From positions 162,818 to 226,817 of the forward strand of contig NZ_JACCDB010000004.1 in assembly GCF_013432195.1 (NCBI RefSeq): a stretch of DNA of 64,000 bases, read 5' to 3'. Under the pieces are notes generated by a model. It saw only the letters and a program-made list of their open reading frames with translations. It searched no databases and was not told the DNA's origin. Both the position numbers and the translations under genes were made by a program. This DNA is from Tepidicella baoligensis (lineage in GTDB: Bacteria > Pseudomonadota > Gammaproteobacteria > Burkholderiales > Burkholderiaceae_C). This document shows, one piece after another, positions 1 to 13,338 of the stretch (the first letter of the stretch is position 1; each line of letters begins with the position of its first letter).

Positions 1-801
1 GGGGTGAGAGAGCAAGGCGTGCAGGCCGTTGCCGAGCAGGTTGCGGGTGGTCTCATACCCGGCAAACAGCAACATGGCGCATTGGGCCAACAGCTCCAGG
101 CTGGATTCGATCTGCCCTTGCGCCTCGGCGTGCAGCAGGCGGCTCACCAGGTCGTCGCCCAGGTGCTGCCGGCGCCAGGGCAGCAGCTCGCGCTCGAAAT
201 AGGCCGTCATCTCCAGCAGGCTGCGCTGCGCGCGCAGCAATTGAGCGTGTTCGGGTTGTGTCGCTCCAATGAACACGGCGATGTTGTCGCACCAGTGCAT
301 GAAGGTGGTTTCGAGAGCCGGGTCCACGTCCATCAGCCGGCCGATGACGTGTGCCGGCAGCGGCCGGGCCAGCTCCGCCATGAAGTCGAACCGGCCATGG
401 AAGGCACGCACGCGCTCGGTCACCGTGGCGTCCAGCCAGTTTTGCAGCGGAGCCAGCGCGTCGGGCCGAAAAGCAGGCATGAGGATCTGACGCAGGCGAC
501 CATGGTCGGGCGCATCCAGAAAAAGCATGGCACGGGCGAACAGGCTCTGGAAGGGGCGCAGTTCGGCCCGGCCTTGCTGTGCGGCGGCCATCACCCAGCC
601 ACCCGTGCGCTGGGCAGACAGCGCCGGGTCACGCAAGGCGGCCTCCACGACGGCGTGGCGGGTGAGCAGCCACGCCCCGCCGAAGAAGGCGTCGCTCCAC
701 AGCACGGGACCGGCCTCGCGCCATGCGCGGTAGGCAGGGTAAGGGTCGTCCAGGAACGCGTCGTCTATCGACGGCGCAGCGACCGCCTCGGCAAGCGTCA
801 T
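1..801 (-). CDS. Cytochrome P450, N-terminal part (cut by window edge)
   Basis: The first 267 residues of a cytochrome P450 are present; the haem-binding Cys loop lies beyond the left edge. The I-helix signature AGYETT is visible near residue 247 in [16 protein letters not shown], with the acidic-Thr pair used for oxygen activation, and the N-terminal half carries P450-like [12 protein letters not shown]. The ATG overlaps the bioB stop as ATGA (801-798), so it is translated with, and probably belongs to, the bioAFDB operon. Bacillus BioI is a P450 that cleaves acyl-ACP to pimeloyl-ACP, so a role in biotin precursor supply is a reasonable inference but is not shown. No bioC or bioH is in the window. 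A general oxidative role is the alternative. There is no membrane anchor, as expected for a soluble bacterial P450. Confidence 0.88.
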   Translation of the reverse strand, partial: MTLAEAVAAPSIDDAFLDDPYPAYRAWREAGPVLWSDAFFGGAWLLTRHAVVEAALRDPALSAQRTGGWVMAAAQQGRAELRPFQSLFARAMLFLDAPDHGRLRQILMPAFRPDALAPLQNWLDATVTERVRAFHGRFDFMAELARPLPAHVIGRLMDVDPALETTFMHWCDNIAVFIGATQPEHAQLLRAQRSLLEMTAYFERELLPWRRQHLGDDLVSRLLHAEAQGQIESSLELLAQCAMLLFAGYETTRNLLGNGLHALLSHP

Positions 802-1838
802 GCCTCAGCGCCCGGCACCTCCGTGCCTTTCACGGCGGGACGTTCGCCTTGGGGCTTGAGGCCCAAACGCTCGAACAGTCGGCGGTCACGCTGGGCCTGG
901 GGGTTGGTGGTGGTGAGCAGTCGGTCGCCGTAGAAGATGGAATTGGCCCCCGCCGCGAAGCACAGGGTTTGCAGGGCGTCGTCCATCTGCTCGCGGCCTG
1001 CCGAGAGGCGCACCATGGTGGTGGGCATGGTGATGCGCGCCACGGCAATGGTACGAACGAACTCGAAGGGGTCGATGGGCTCGGCATCGGCCAGCGGGGT
1101 ACCGGGCACGGCGACGAGGTGGTTGATGGGCACGGACTCGGGGTAAGGGTCGAGGTTGGCCAGTTGGGCGATGAGGCCCGCACGCTGGGTGCGGGTCTCG
1201 CCCATGCCCACGATGCCGCCGCAGCACACGTTGATGCCCGCCTGGCGAACGCTTGCCAACGTGTCGAGCCGGTCTTGGTAAGTGCGTGTGCTGATGACAT
1301 GGCCGTAGTAGTCCGGCGAGGTGTCGAGGTTGTGGTTGTAGTAGTCCAGGCCGGCGTCCTTGAGCTGGCGGGCCTGCTCGCCGTCGAGCATGCCCAGCGT
1401 CATGCAGGTTTCCAGGCCCAGCTCGCGCACGCCTTCGATCATGGCCACCACGCGCTCCATGTCGCGCTCCTTGGGGCTGCGCCAGGCGGCTCCCATGCAG
1501 AACCGCGTGGCTCCTTGCTCCTTCGCGGCGCGGGCGGCCTCGAGCACCTCATCCAACGACATGATTTTGCTGGCTTCGAGCCCGGTGTCGAAGTGGGCGG
1601 ACTGGGGGCAATAGCCGCAGTCCTCGGCGCAGCCGCCCGTCTTGATGGACAACAGCGTGGAAAGCTGCACCTCGTTGGGGTCGAAGTGTGCACGGTGTAC
1701 CTGCTGGGCGCGGAACAGCAGATCCATGAAAGGCAGTTCGTACAGCGCCTCGACGGCAGCCACGCTCCAGCGGGTTTCGGGCACGCCCACGTTGGCGCGG
1801 CGCAGGGACGACAGGGAGATGGGGGCGACGGTGGTCAT
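798..1838 (-). CDS. bioB: Biotin synthase BioB
   Basis: Radical-SAM enzyme that inserts sulfur into dethiobiotin, the last step of biotin synthesis. The CxxxCxxC cluster-binding motif is CAEDCGYC at residues 70-77. The conserved YNHNLDTS and the downstream [11 protein letters not shown] segment are present. Length (346 aa) is normal. Its ATG overlaps the bioD stop by four bases (ATGA) and its own TGA overlaps the start of the P450 in the same way, so bioD, bioB and the P450 appear translationally coupled. Identity is secure from the motifs and the bio context. Confidence 0.97.
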   Translation of the reverse strand: MTTVAPISLSSLRRANVGVPETRWSVAAVEALYELPFMDLLFRAQQVHRAHFDPNEVQLSTLLSIKTGGCAEDCGYCPQSAHFDTGLEASKIMSLDEVLEAARAAKEQGATRFCMGAAWRSPKERDMERVVAMIEGVRELGLETCMTLGMLDGEQARQLKDAGLDYYNHNLDTSPDYYGHVISTRTYQDRLDTLASVRQAGINVCCGGIVGMGETRTQRAGLIAQLANLDPYPESVPINHLVAVPGTPLADAEPIDPFEFVRTIAVARITMPTTMVRLSAGREQMDDALQTLCFAAGANSIFYGDRLLTTTNPQAQRDRRLFERLGLKPQGERPAVKGTEVPGAEA

Positions 1839-2563
1839 GGTGTCACTTCACAAAAAGGTTGTTGCAGGCCGAACAGGGTTTGCAGGCCGGTGGCGCAGAG
1901 GTGTGGGGCCACGGCGGCTGCGTGCGGGCGTTCCAGGTAGGGCACGATGCCCAGGCAAGGCGCGTGAAAGCGCCGTTCCAGCTCGTGTGTGAGGGTGTGG
2001 ATGTTGTCTGGCAAGTGCAGCATCAGCGGGTCCAAGGTATTGCCGACCCAGCCGGCCAGGCGCAGGTTGCGGGCGACGATGGCCTCGGCGGTGAGCAGCG
2101 CGTGGTTGATGCAGCCCAACCGCAGCCCGACGACGAGCACCACCGGCAAGTTCAGCGCGCGCATGAGATGCGAGCTGTCCCAGTCGGGACCGAGCGGCAC
2201 ACACAGCCCGCCGGCGCCCTCCACCACGATCAGGTCGGCGCGTTGGGCGAGCTGCCGGGCGCCTTGCTCCAGCGCGTCGCGGTCGATCACCCGTCCCTCG
2301 GCCTGGGCGGCGAGGTGCGGCGCGCAGGGCTGGCGCAACTGGCATGGGCCCACTTCTTCGCGCCGCAGCTCGATGTTGCTGGCAGCCCACAGGGTTTCCA
2401 CGTCCTCATTCACCCAGTGTCCGGCAATGGGGTCCATGCCGGCGGCCACGGGCTTGTACCCGGCCACGCGCAAGCCTGCCTGGGCGGCGCGGTGCAGCAG
2501 CCCAGCACTGACGCGGGTCTTGCCCACCTCGGTGTCGGTGCCGGTGACGAAACAGCCTTTCAT
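1835..2563 (-). CDS. bioD: Dethiobiotin synthetase BioD
   Basis: ATP-dependent carboxylase that closes the ureido ring of dethiobiotin from diaminopelargonic acid. The P-loop GTDTEVGKT sits at residues 8-16, and the second conserved block [12 protein letters not shown] follows in the middle of the protein. At 242 aa it has the usual length. It lies between bioF and bioB with four-base ATGA overlaps on both sides, which fits a single polycistronic message. Confidence 0.95.
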   Translation of the reverse strand: MKGCFVTGTDTEVGKTRVSAGLLHRAAQAGLRVAGYKPVAAGMDPIAGHWVNEDVETLWAASNIELRREEVGPCQLRQPCAPHLAAQAEGRVIDRDALEQGARQLAQRADLIVVEGAGGLCVPLGPDWDSSHLMRALNLPVVLVVGLRLGCINHALLTAEAIVARNLRLAGWVGNTLDPLMLHLPDNIHTLTHELERRFHAPCLGIVPYLERPHAAAVAPHLCATGLQTLFGLQQPFCEVTP

Positions 2564-3762
2564 GATTGCTCCTCGTTCAGGATGTTGGACAGCGCGCCCA
2601 GCAGTTGGTCCACATCGGCTGCGGTGTGGCTGGCCGACAGGGTCAGGCGCAAACGCGCCGTGCCCACAGGCACGGTGGGCGGTCGAATGGCGGGTGCCCG
2701 AATGCCACGCGCTTGCAGCGCGGTTGCCAGTGCCAGGGCGCGTGCATTGTCACCCACGATCAGGGGCTGGATGGGCGTCCATGACGGGGGCAGCGACAGG
2801 CCCGTGTGTTGCAACACCAAAGCCGCCAGCCCGGTGCGCAGTTGAGCCACCAACTCGTTCAGCCGCGCGCGCCGTTGGGCACCTTGCGCACCTTCGATGA
2901 TCTCCAAGGCATGTCTGAGCACATACGCCAACGCGGGCGGCATGGCCGTGGTGTAAATGTAAGGCCGGGCTCGCTGCACCAGCCATTGGATGATGAGCGG
3001 ATGCGCCGCCACGAAGGCGCCCGACACCCCGGCGGCCTTGCCCAAGGTACCCATGTAGATCAGGCGTTCGCTGCATAGCGCGAAATGCTCCAGGCTGCCA
3101 TGGCCATGTGCGCCGAGCACGCCCAAACCATGTGCATCGTCGATCACCAGCCAGGCGTCGTATTGCTCGGCCAGTTGCAGCAGCGCGGGCACGTCGGCCA
3201 CATCGCCGTCCATGCTGAACACGGCGTCGGTGACGATGAGCTTGACCGGGCTGGTGCAGGCCCGCAACTGCCGTTCCAGCGCGTCGAGCTGCGCGTGGGG
3301 GTAACGCTGCAGCTTGGCCCGCGCCAGCAAGGCACCGTCGATGAGCGAGGCGTGATTGAGTTTGTCGGACAGGATGGTGGCCTGGTGGTCGCCCAGCGCC
3401 GTCATCAGCGCCACATTGGCCATATAGCCGCTGCAAAACAGCAACGCCTGCGCACCGGGGATGTGGGGTCCCAGCCATCGCGCGAGCATGGCCTCCAGCT
3501 CGGCATGGGCTTGGCTGTGACCGCTGACGAGATGTGAAGCGCCACTGCCCACCCCCCACAGACGAGCGCCCTCGGCCAGCGCATCGATGAGCACGGGATG
3601 GTTGGCCAGCCCCAGATAATCGTTGCTGCAGAAGACCAGCAGGTCTGCCGCGTCTTGCCAGCGCTGGCGGGGTGAACATGGCGACATGCCCACCCGGCGG
3701 TGCCTGCGCAGGCCGGCGGCCTCCAAGTCAAGCAGTTGCTGGTTGATGTGCTCGATCAGCAT
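2560..3762 (-). CDS. bioF: 8-amino-7-oxononanoate synthase BioF
   Basis: PLP-dependent condensation of pimeloyl-thioester with alanine, the first dedicated ring-assembly step of biotin synthesis. The alpha-oxoamine synthase features are visible: FCSNDYLGLA near residue 45, VIDDAHGLGVLG around 206-217 and the PLP Lys in TLGKAAGVSG (Lys242). The first 35 bases overlap the end of bioA, a longer overlap than the ATGA junctions elsewhere in this operon, so the exact start could be slightly downstream. Length (400 aa) is normal. Confidence 0.95.
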   Translation of the reverse strand: MLIEHINQQLLDLEAAGLRRHRRVGMSPCSPRQRWQDAADLLVFCSNDYLGLANHPVLIDALAEGARLWGVGSGASHLVSGHSQAHAELEAMLARWLGPHIPGAQALLFCSGYMANVALMTALGDHQATILSDKLNHASLIDGALLARAKLQRYPHAQLDALERQLRACTSPVKLIVTDAVFSMDGDVADVPALLQLAEQYDAWLVIDDAHGLGVLGAHGHGSLEHFALCSERLIYMGTLGKAAGVSGAFVAAHPLIIQWLVQRARPYIYTTAMPPALAYVLRHALEIIEGAQGAQRRARLNELVAQLRTGLAALVLQHTGLSLPPSWTPIQPLIVGDNARALALATALQARGIRAPAIRPPTVPVGTARLRLTLSASHTAADVDQLLGALSNILNEEQS

Positions 3763-5095
3763 CGGGTTGTTGCAAGGTGTCGTGCAAGGTGGCCTGCAGG
3801 CGCTCGGACAACCAACGCGAGAGGTCTGCGTCGAGCACGTAGGGCGGCATCAGGTACACGGTGCGTCCGATGGGGCGCACCAGCAGTTCGTGGCGGCGGC
3901 CCGCCAGATGGAACGCCTCAGCGAAGCGGCCCTGGGCAAGCTCTACCTTCACGTCGAAGGCCCAAATCATGCCACGGCGGCGTGGGTGCTCCACCCCGGG
4001 GTGTGCCATCAGCGGGGCCAGCGCCTCGTCCAGTACAGCCGCTTGCCCGGCGTTGCGACCCAGCACGTCGTCGGTGTCGAAACGGTCGAGCACGGCCAGC
4101 GCTGCCCGGCAGGCCAGTGCGTTGCCGGTGTAGGAATGCGAGTGCAGGAAGCCGCGCGCCACGTCGTCGGACAGGAAGGCGCGGTAGATGGCGTCGCGGC
4201 ACAGCACCAGCGACAGCGGCAGAAAGCCGCCCGTGATGCCCTTGGACAGGCACATGAAGTCGGGCCAGATGCCTGCCTGTTCGCAGGCAAAGAAGGTGCC
4301 TGTGCGGCCACAGCCCACGGCGATTTCGTCGGCGATGAGGTGTACCCCGTGCTGGTCGCACAGCGCACGCACCCGTTGCAGGTAGGACGCATGGTGCATC
4401 GCCATGCCGGCGGCGCATTGCACCAGCGGCTCCACGATGACGGCGGCGATGTGCGCGTGCCGCTCGGCCAGCAGCGCCTCCAGATCGGCGGCGGCGCGTT
4501 GGGCCACGGCGGCGGCATCCTCGCCTGCGGCGGCCTGGCGGTCGTCGGGCGATGCCACCAGGTGCGATCGCATCAGCAGCGGGTCGTAGGCATCGCGGAA
4601 GACGGGCACGTCCGTCACGGCCAGGGCGCCCAGCGTCTCACCGTGGTAGCCCTGCCGCACGCAGACGAATTCGCGCTTGCCGCCCTGCCCCACGTTGCGC
4701 CAATGGTGGAAGCTCATCTTGAGCGCGATTTCCACGGCGGAGGCGCCATCGCTGGCGTAGAAGGCGTGGCCCAGCACACCGCCCGTGCGGGCCGAGAGGC
4801 GTTCGGCCAGCTCGATGGCGGGCGCATGGGTGCAGCCGGCCAGCATCACATGGGGCAAGGTGTCAAGCTGCTGCTTGAGCGCGCTGGCAATGCCTGCATC
4901 GGCATGGCCGAACAGATTGACCCACCAACTGCTGTTGGCGTCGAAGTAGCGGTGGCCTTCCTGGTCGTACAGCCAGGGGCCCTTGGCGCGGGCAATGGGC
5001 AGCGGCGGCACCACGGCCGCGCGCTGCATTTGCGTGCAGGGGTGCCACACGCTGGCCAGGCTGCGGGCCTGCCAATCGGCGTTGTTGTTCGTCAC
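3728..5095 (-). CDS. bioA: Adenosylmethionine-8-amino-7-oxononanoate aminotransferase BioA
   Basis: Class III PLP aminotransferase that uses S-adenosylmethionine as amino donor to make 7,8-diaminopelargonate. The PLP Lys is in CLSKGITGG (Lys285), the cofactor Asp is in HLIADEIAVGCGRTG, and the N-terminal SSWWVNLFGHA block is typical of BioA rather than of other class III enzymes. It is the first bio gene in the direction of transcription and starts one base after the stop of the VOC gene, so biotin synthesis may be read through from the propionate genes. Length 455 aa is usual. Confidence 0.95.
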   Translation of the reverse strand: MTNNNADWQARSLASVWHPCTQMQRAAVVPPLPIARAKGPWLYDQEGHRYFDANSSWWVNLFGHADAGIASALKQQLDTLPHVMLAGCTHAPAIELAERLSARTGGVLGHAFYASDGASAVEIALKMSFHHWRNVGQGGKREFVCVRQGYHGETLGALAVTDVPVFRDAYDPLLMRSHLVASPDDRQAAAGEDAAAVAQRAAADLEALLAERHAHIAAVIVEPLVQCAAGMAMHHASYLQRVRALCDQHGVHLIADEIAVGCGRTGTFFACEQAGIWPDFMCLSKGITGGFLPLSLVLCRDAIYRAFLSDDVARGFLHSHSYTGNALACRAALAVLDRFDTDDVLGRNAGQAAVLDEALAPLMAHPGVEHPRRRGMIWAFDVKVELAQGRFAEAFHLAGRRHELLVRPIGRTVYLMPPYVLDADLSRWLSERLQATLHDTLQQPDADRAHQPATA

Positions 5096-5096
5096 G

Positions 5097-5561
5097 TCAG
5101 CCCAGCGCCTTGACCACTTCGGGCGGTGCCTGCACCAGCTCGATCAGCACCCCCTCGCCGGCGATGGGAAACTCGTCACTGGCCTTGGGGTGGAGAAAAC
5201 AGATGTCGTAACCAGCGGCCCCCTTGCGGATGCCGCCCGGCGCCATGCGCACGCCCTGCGCGGTGAGCCACTCCACGGCCTTGGGCAGGTCGTCGATCCA
5301 CAGGCCCACGTGGTTGAGCGGCGTGGTGTGAACAGCAGGCTTCTTCTCGGGGTCGAGCGGCTGCATCAGGTCCACCTCCACCCGGTGCGGGCCTTGGCCG
5401 ATGGCGCAGATGTCCTCGTCCACGTTCTCACGCTCGCTCTTGAAGGTGCCGGTCACCTCCAGGCCTAGCATCTCCACCCACAACTTCTGCAGGCGGGACT
5501 TGTCCGGGCCACCGATGGCAATCTGCTGGATGCCCAGCACCTTGAAAGGCCTTTGACTCAT
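5097..5561 (-). CDS. VOC-fold protein, probable methylmalonyl-CoA epimerase
   Basis: Small 154-aa vicinal-oxygen-chelate protein with two beta-alpha-beta-beta-beta halves (about residues 6-75 and 80-150). Position between pccA and bioA, in a block with methylmalonyl-CoA mutase and MeaB, points to epimerisation of (S)- to (R)-methylmalonyl-CoA. Candidate metal ligands are His in [10 protein letters not shown] and Glu in VLIELVQ. The first VOC ligand, usually His at the start of strand 1, appears as Gln in GIQQIAIGG, which is unusual. The start overlaps the pccA stop as ATGA. An alternative is another VOC activity such as a glyoxalase, but the context favours the epimerase. Confidence 0.75.
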   Translation of the reverse strand: MSQRPFKVLGIQQIAIGGPDKSRLQKLWVEMLGLEVTGTFKSERENVDEDICAIGQGPHRVEVDLMQPLDPEKKPAVHTTPLNHVGLWIDDLPKAVEWLTAQGVRMAPGGIRKGAAGYDICFLHPKASDEFPIAGEGVLIELVQAPPEVVKALG

Positions 5562-7609
5562 TTCTCGAACTCCACGATGGGCTGGTCCACCACCAGGCTG
5601 TCGCCCTTGTTGGCCAGGACCTTGGCCACCACGCCGTCGGCGGCAGCAAAAAGGATGTTTTCCATTTTCATGGCCTCGATCACGGCCACGCGCTCACCGG
5701 CCTGCACTTTCTGGCCCGGCTGCACCGCCACCTCCACCAACAGGCCCGGCATGGGCGAGAGCACGTACTGGCTCATGTCGGGCGGCGCTTTGAAGGGCAT
5801 GAGTTTGTGCAGCTCGGCCATGCGTGGCGACACCACCATGGTCTCCAGCTTGGTGCCGTTGTGCTGCACCACCAGGGCCAGCGGGTTCTTGGCCGAGCCG
5901 CGCTCCATCTGGGCGGTGAACGGCTGACCATTGCATTCGCCGGTGATGACGATGTCGTTCAGGCGCGACGACGAAGTGATCTTGTAGCGTTTGCCGTTGA
6001 CCACCACCGCGGCATAGCCCGTCTCGCCGGTGAATTCGTCCACATGCACCGGGGTGTAGCGGTGCTGACCGTCGGGGGACAGGCTGATCACCGTGAAATC
6101 GCTGCCCACCTTCACGCCATAGCCGGGCAACTGGCCGCTCAGGCCGGTGGCACGCTCGCGGCTCTTGCGCCGCACGAAAGCGGCCAGGGCCACGAGGAAG
6201 TCCGGGTCCTCGTGCGGCACATCCTCGGCGCGAAAGCCGCCGGCGTAGTGCTGCGCGATGAAACCGGTGTTGAAGTTGCCGGAAACGAAATCCGGATGCG
6301 CCAGCAGCGCGGCCTGAAACGGGATGTTGCTGCTGATGCCGCGAATGACGAAGCCGTTGAGGGCCTCGCGCATCTTGGCGATCGCATCGTTGCGGTCCTT
6401 GCCATGCACGATGAGCTTGGCGATCATCGAGTCGTAGTACATCGGGATCTCGCCGCCTTCGAACACACCGGTGTCCACGCGCACGCCGTACTTGTGACCG
6501 GTGTCGGCCTGCCACATGGTTTCTCTCGGGGGCGTGAACCGCACCAGACGGCCCGTGGACGGCAGGAAGTTTCGGAACGGGTCTTCGGCATTGATGCGGC
6601 ACTCGATGGCCCAGCCGTCACGCTTGACGTCGGCTTGCGTGAGCGGCAGCTTTTCGCCGGCGGCCACGCGGATCATCAGTTCCACCAGATCCAGCCCGGT
6701 GATGCACTCGGTCACCGGATGCTCCACCTGCAGGCGGGTGTTCATTTCCAGGAAGTAGAAGTCCTGGTTCTTGCCGACCACGAATTCCACCGTGCCCGCG
6801 CTCTGGTACTGCACGGCCTTGGCCAGGGCCACGGCCTGCTCGCCCATGGCCTTGCGGGTGGCCTCGGTGATGAAGGGCGACGGCGCTTCCTCGATGACCT
6901 TCTGGTGCCGGCGCTGGATGGAGCACTCGCGCTCGTTGAGGTAGATGACGTTGCCGTGGCTGTCGCCGAGGATCTGGATCTCGATGTGACGCGGCTGCTC
7001 GACGAACTTCTCGATGAAGATGCGGTCGTCGCCGAAGCTGTTGCGGGCCTCGTTCTGGCAGGCGGTGAAGCCTTCGAGGGCCTCCTTGTCGTTGTAGGCC
7101 ACGCGCAGACCCTTGCCGCCACCGCCGGCGCTGGCCTTGATCATCACCGGATAGCCGATGCCCTTGGCGATCTCCACCGCCTTCTCAGCGGAAGGGATCG
7201 GGTCGTTGTAGCCGGGAATGGTGTTGACCCCGGCCTCATTGGCCAGCTTCTTGGAGGCGATCTTGTCGCCCATGGCGGCAATCGAGTGCGCCTTGGGGCC
7301 GATGAAGACCAGACCCTCGTCCTCGCAGCGCTTGGCGAAATCCTCGTTTTCACTCAGGAAGCCATAGCCGGGGTGGATGGCTTCTGCGCCGGTCTGCTTG
7401 GCGGCGGCGATGATCTTGTCGGCCACCAGGTAAGACTCGCGCGACGGCGCCGGGCCCAGCAGCACGGCCTCGTCGGCCAGGCGCACGTGGCGGGCTTCTT
7501 TGTCGGCCTCGGAATACACCGCCACGGTGGCAATGCCCATTTTCTTGGCGGTGGCCATGACGCGGCAGGCGATCTCACCTCGGTTGGCAATCAGGATTTT
7601 CTTGAACAT
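5558..7609 (-). CDS. pccA: Propionyl/acetyl-CoA carboxylase alpha subunit (biotin carboxylase plus biotin carrier)
   Basis: The N-terminal biotin carboxylase (about 1-450) has the ATP-grasp glycine loop [15 protein letters not shown] and [15 protein letters not shown] central region of about 150 aa links it to a C-terminal biotinyl domain with EAMKMEN, the biotinylated Lys being residue 648 of 683. The layout is that of 3-methylcrotonyl/propionyl-CoA carboxylase alpha chains. Together with the downstream mutase and MeaB genes the substrate is most likely propionyl-CoA. It lies 22 bases after pccB and overlaps the VOC gene. Biotin made by the adjoining bio genes is its prosthetic group. Confidence 0.93.
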   Translation of the reverse strand: MFKKILIANRGEIACRVMATAKKMGIATVAVYSEADKEARHVRLADEAVLLGPAPSRESYLVADKIIAAAKQTGAEAIHPGYGFLSENEDFAKRCEDEGLVFIGPKAHSIAAMGDKIASKKLANEAGVNTIPGYNDPIPSAEKAVEIAKGIGYPVMIKASAGGGGKGLRVAYNDKEALEGFTACQNEARNSFGDDRIFIEKFVEQPRHIEIQILGDSHGNVIYLNERECSIQRRHQKVIEEAPSPFITEATRKAMGEQAVALAKAVQYQSAGTVEFVVGKNQDFYFLEMNTRLQVEHPVTECITGLDLVELMIRVAAGEKLPLTQADVKRDGWAIECRINAEDPFRNFLPSTGRLVRFTPPRETMWQADTGHKYGVRVDTGVFEGGEIPMYYDSMIAKLIVHGKDRNDAIAKMREALNGFVIRGISSNIPFQAALLAHPDFVSGNFNTGFIAQHYAGGFRAEDVPHEDPDFLVALAAFVRRKSRERATGLSGQLPGYGVKVGSDFTVISLSPDGQHRYTPVHVDEFTGETGYAAVVVNGKRYKITSSSRLNDIVITGECNGQPFTAQMERGSAKNPLALVVQHNGTKLETMVVSPRMAELHKLMPFKAPPDMSQYVLSPMPGLLVEVAVQPGQKVQAGERVAVIEAMKMENILFAAADGVVAKVLANKGDSLVVDQPIVEFEK

Positions 7610-7631
7610 GTGCGGACTCCTCGGGCGCGGA

Positions 7632-9164
<1,533 letters not shown>

Positions 9165-9178
9165 GGAACTCTCCGGTG

Positions 9179-9958
9179 TTAAACGTGGCGAAGGTGGTAG
9201 CGGTAAAGAAAGGCAGCGGTGGCGCGGGCACTGATGCCGTCGCGCCCCCAGAGCTTGCGGTTGTCGGACAGATGACGCAACCAGGCCAGCCGCTTGATGG
9301 CCGCGCCAAGCGCGCGCTGAACCTCGGGGGTTTCCTGGCCGAGCCAGGCGTCCAGTTGTGCATCGACCCATGACGGGGGCGCATCGAGCGCCCAGAGGGA
9401 AGATTGCAGGAAGATGAGCCAATCCCGCGCCTGGGCGTCGGGCAGGGACATCACCTCCAAGGGATCGTCCTCGAAGTCGATGGCGCCGATTTCGTGCGGG
9501 AGCACCATGATGTTGCGGGCGAAACACTGGCTCAGATACTGTCCTGCCCGATGGACCTCCAGCAGATAATGCGCACAGCGTTGCCAGGCGACCCGGGCCG
9601 CTTCGCCGCCTTGGTCGATCAGGCGGATCAGGTTGTTCTGGCCCAGGTCCTCCATGACGATGAAGTCCTCGGCCACATGCCACAGCCGTGGCACCCGCAC
9701 ACCGGCGGCCGAGAGGTCTTGGAGCCGGCGCACTTCCACCTTCTGTGCAAGTGCCCCCCCATGCACCGGCACCGCCTTGAGACAAGCGACTCCGGCCAGC
9801 GTAGCGATGCCGTTGAGCAGGCGGTGCGCCCATGGCCCCCTGAGTGGGCGCTGCCCCTTGACCACGACCCGCCCTTCGGGCAGCTCGAAATGTTCCACCC
9901 GGTTGCGTCGCCAGCCTTGTGAGGCTTTGATGATCTCCAGCGAACGCGCACTCAGCAC
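9179..9958 (-). CDS. Kinase-fold protein of unknown target, possible pseudokinase
   Basis: A 259-aa protein with a small protein-kinase-like fold (WaaP/Bud32/RIO type). Visible landmarks are an ATP Lys in [10 protein letters not shown], a Glu in KVEVRRL, a hinge at [11 protein letters not shown], a catalytic-loop-like [17 protein letters not shown] and a DFG-like IDFEDDP. Where active relatives have an HxD in the loop, this protein has LSQ, so the catalytic Asp seems missing while the metal-binding Asn and Asp remain. The GTG start at 9958 is supported by AAGGAG five bases upstream and overlaps the meaB stop by seven bases; pccB begins 14 bases after its stop. The target is unknown; context suggests control of propionate metabolism. 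Confidence 0.75.
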   Translation of the reverse strand: MLSARSLEIIKASQGWRRNRVEHFELPEGRVVVKGQRPLRGPWAHRLLNGIATLAGVACLKAVPVHGGALAQKVEVRRLQDLSAAGVRVPRLWHVAEDFIVMEDLGQNNLIRLIDQGGEAARVAWQRCAHYLLEVHRAGQYLSQCFARNIMVLPHEIGAIDFEDDPLEVMSLPDAQARDWLIFLQSSLWALDAPPSWVDAQLDAWLGQETPEVQRALGAAIKRLAWLRHLSDNRKLWGRDGISARATAAFLYRYHLRHV

Positions 9959-11069
9959 GAGGGCTCCTTCGTTTGCAGAAAAACGGCCAGCAATTCGCGT
10001 GCGGCGGCAGAGGCCACCCGCCGCCCCTGCAACACCTCGTCGGACAGGCCAGGCAACAGACGGCGAACAGCGGCGTGCTGCCGGAATGCCTCCCGCAGAC
10101 CGGCATCGATGCGTTCCCACATCCAGGCCCGAGCCTGCTGGTGCCGCTTGGCTTGCAGACGCCCGTTCGCCGTTTGCAGGCGGCGGAAATCGCTCACCAG
10201 CGCCCAGAAGCTGTCCACCCCCTGCCCATGCAGCGCGCTGATCTGGATCACCTGCGGGTGCCAAATGGCAAGGCCCCCACGCTCTCCCACTGCGTGCGGG
10301 TCGCTGCCCCCCGAGGGGGCTGGTTCGCCCTTGGGGCGGCCCAGCGGGCGAACCGTTTCTGCTGGAGGCGCGATGGGCATGCGCTCGGGGTTGCCGTGCA
10401 AGCCCAGCAGACGCAGAGACGATGTGATCTGCGCCCGCGCGCGGGTGGCGGCATCCGGGTCGATGTCGGCCTTGTTGATGACCACCAGGTCGGCCAGCTC
10501 CATCACGCCTTTCTTGATGGCTTGCAGATCGTCGCCGGCGTTGGGCAGTTGCAGCAGGCAAAACATATCGGTCATGTTGGCCACGGCGGTTTCGCTCTGG
10601 CCCACGCCCACCGTCTCGACGATGACCACGTCGTACCCGGCGGCCTCGCACACCAGCATGGCTTCACGGGTTTTCTCGGCCACACCGCCCAGGGTGCCGC
10701 TGCTGGGGCTGGGGCGGATGTAGGCACGCTCATGCACCGACAGGTGTTCCATGCGCGTTTTGTCGCCCAGGATGGAGCCGCCCGACACGCTGCTGGACGG
10801 GTCCACCGCCAGCACGGCCACGCGGTGGCCCAGCCCGATGAGGTACAGGCCCAGCGCCTCGATGAACGTGCTCTTGCCCACGCCCGGCACGCCGCTGATG
10901 CCCAGCCGCAACGCCTGGCCGGTGTGCGGCAGCAGCGCGGTGAGCAGTTCGTCCGCCTGGGCGCGGTGATCGGCCCGGGTGGATTCCAGCAGCGTGATGG
11001 CCTTGGCCATCGCCCGGCGCTGCACGGCGCCCTGCCCCCGGACGATGCCATCGAAAAGCTCGGCAGGGC

Positions 11070-11073
<4 letters not shown>
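9952..11073 (-). CDS. meaB: MeaB/ArgK-type G-protein chaperone of methylmalonyl-CoA mutase
   Basis: GTPase that protects and reloads the B12 mutase. The P-loop GVPGVGKS is at residues 61-68, the switch region [11 protein letters not shown] at about 129-139, and the guanine-specificity NKAD at 200-203. At 373 aa it is about 40 residues longer than usual; the excess is a Gly/Pro/Arg-rich stretch near 232-270 encoded by a repeat element (see the repeat entry). The reading frame is kept and the C-terminal helical part resumes at [15 protein letters not shown]. It overlaps the mutase stop as ATGA. Confidence 0.93.
10262..10372. repeat. GC-rich palindromic repeat inserted in frame in meaB
   Basis: About 110 bases with nested dyads: GCCCCCCGAGGGGGC at 10306-10320, and a nine-base inverted pair GGTTCGCCC (10322-10330) / GGGCGAACC (10346-10354). 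It resembles the GC-rich palindromic elements that are scattered between genes in Comamonadaceae, from memory rather than a search. Here it lies inside meaB and adds about 39 codons without breaking the frame. I noticed no second copy in the window. Confidence 0.6.
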
Positions 11074-13217
<2,144 letters not shown>

Positions 13218-13259
13218 GTGGGGCACCTGTGCATGTGATCTTGAATGGAGCGCATTCTA

Positions 13260-13280
13260 CATCATTCATAATTATTGATG
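13260..13280. promoter_or_regulatory. Candidate GntR operator between the mutase and gntR genes
   Basis: Imperfect dyad CATCATTCAT / ATTATTGATG around a single central base, eight of ten positions paired. It is the most AT-rich spot of the divergent intergenic gap, where GntR/FCD regulators usually bind. It is inferred to be the operator of the adjacent regulator on the mutase promoter. Confidence 0.45.
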
Positions 13281-13338
13281 CAAAATGCAGATTGAGGTAA
13301 CATCGCACCCCATCCGCTCGATTGTCGATCCTTTCACC

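Noticed and set aside
4-933. Long open frame on the plus strand opposite the P450 and bioB
   Set aside because: GC-rich coding DNA leaves open frames on the other strand. The P450 and bioB frames show real motifs; this one has none.
9165-10106. Upstream extension of pccB, suggesting a fusion protein
   Set aside because: The extension is in another frame of the kinase-fold gene and has no domain. A ribosome site precedes the ATG at 9164.
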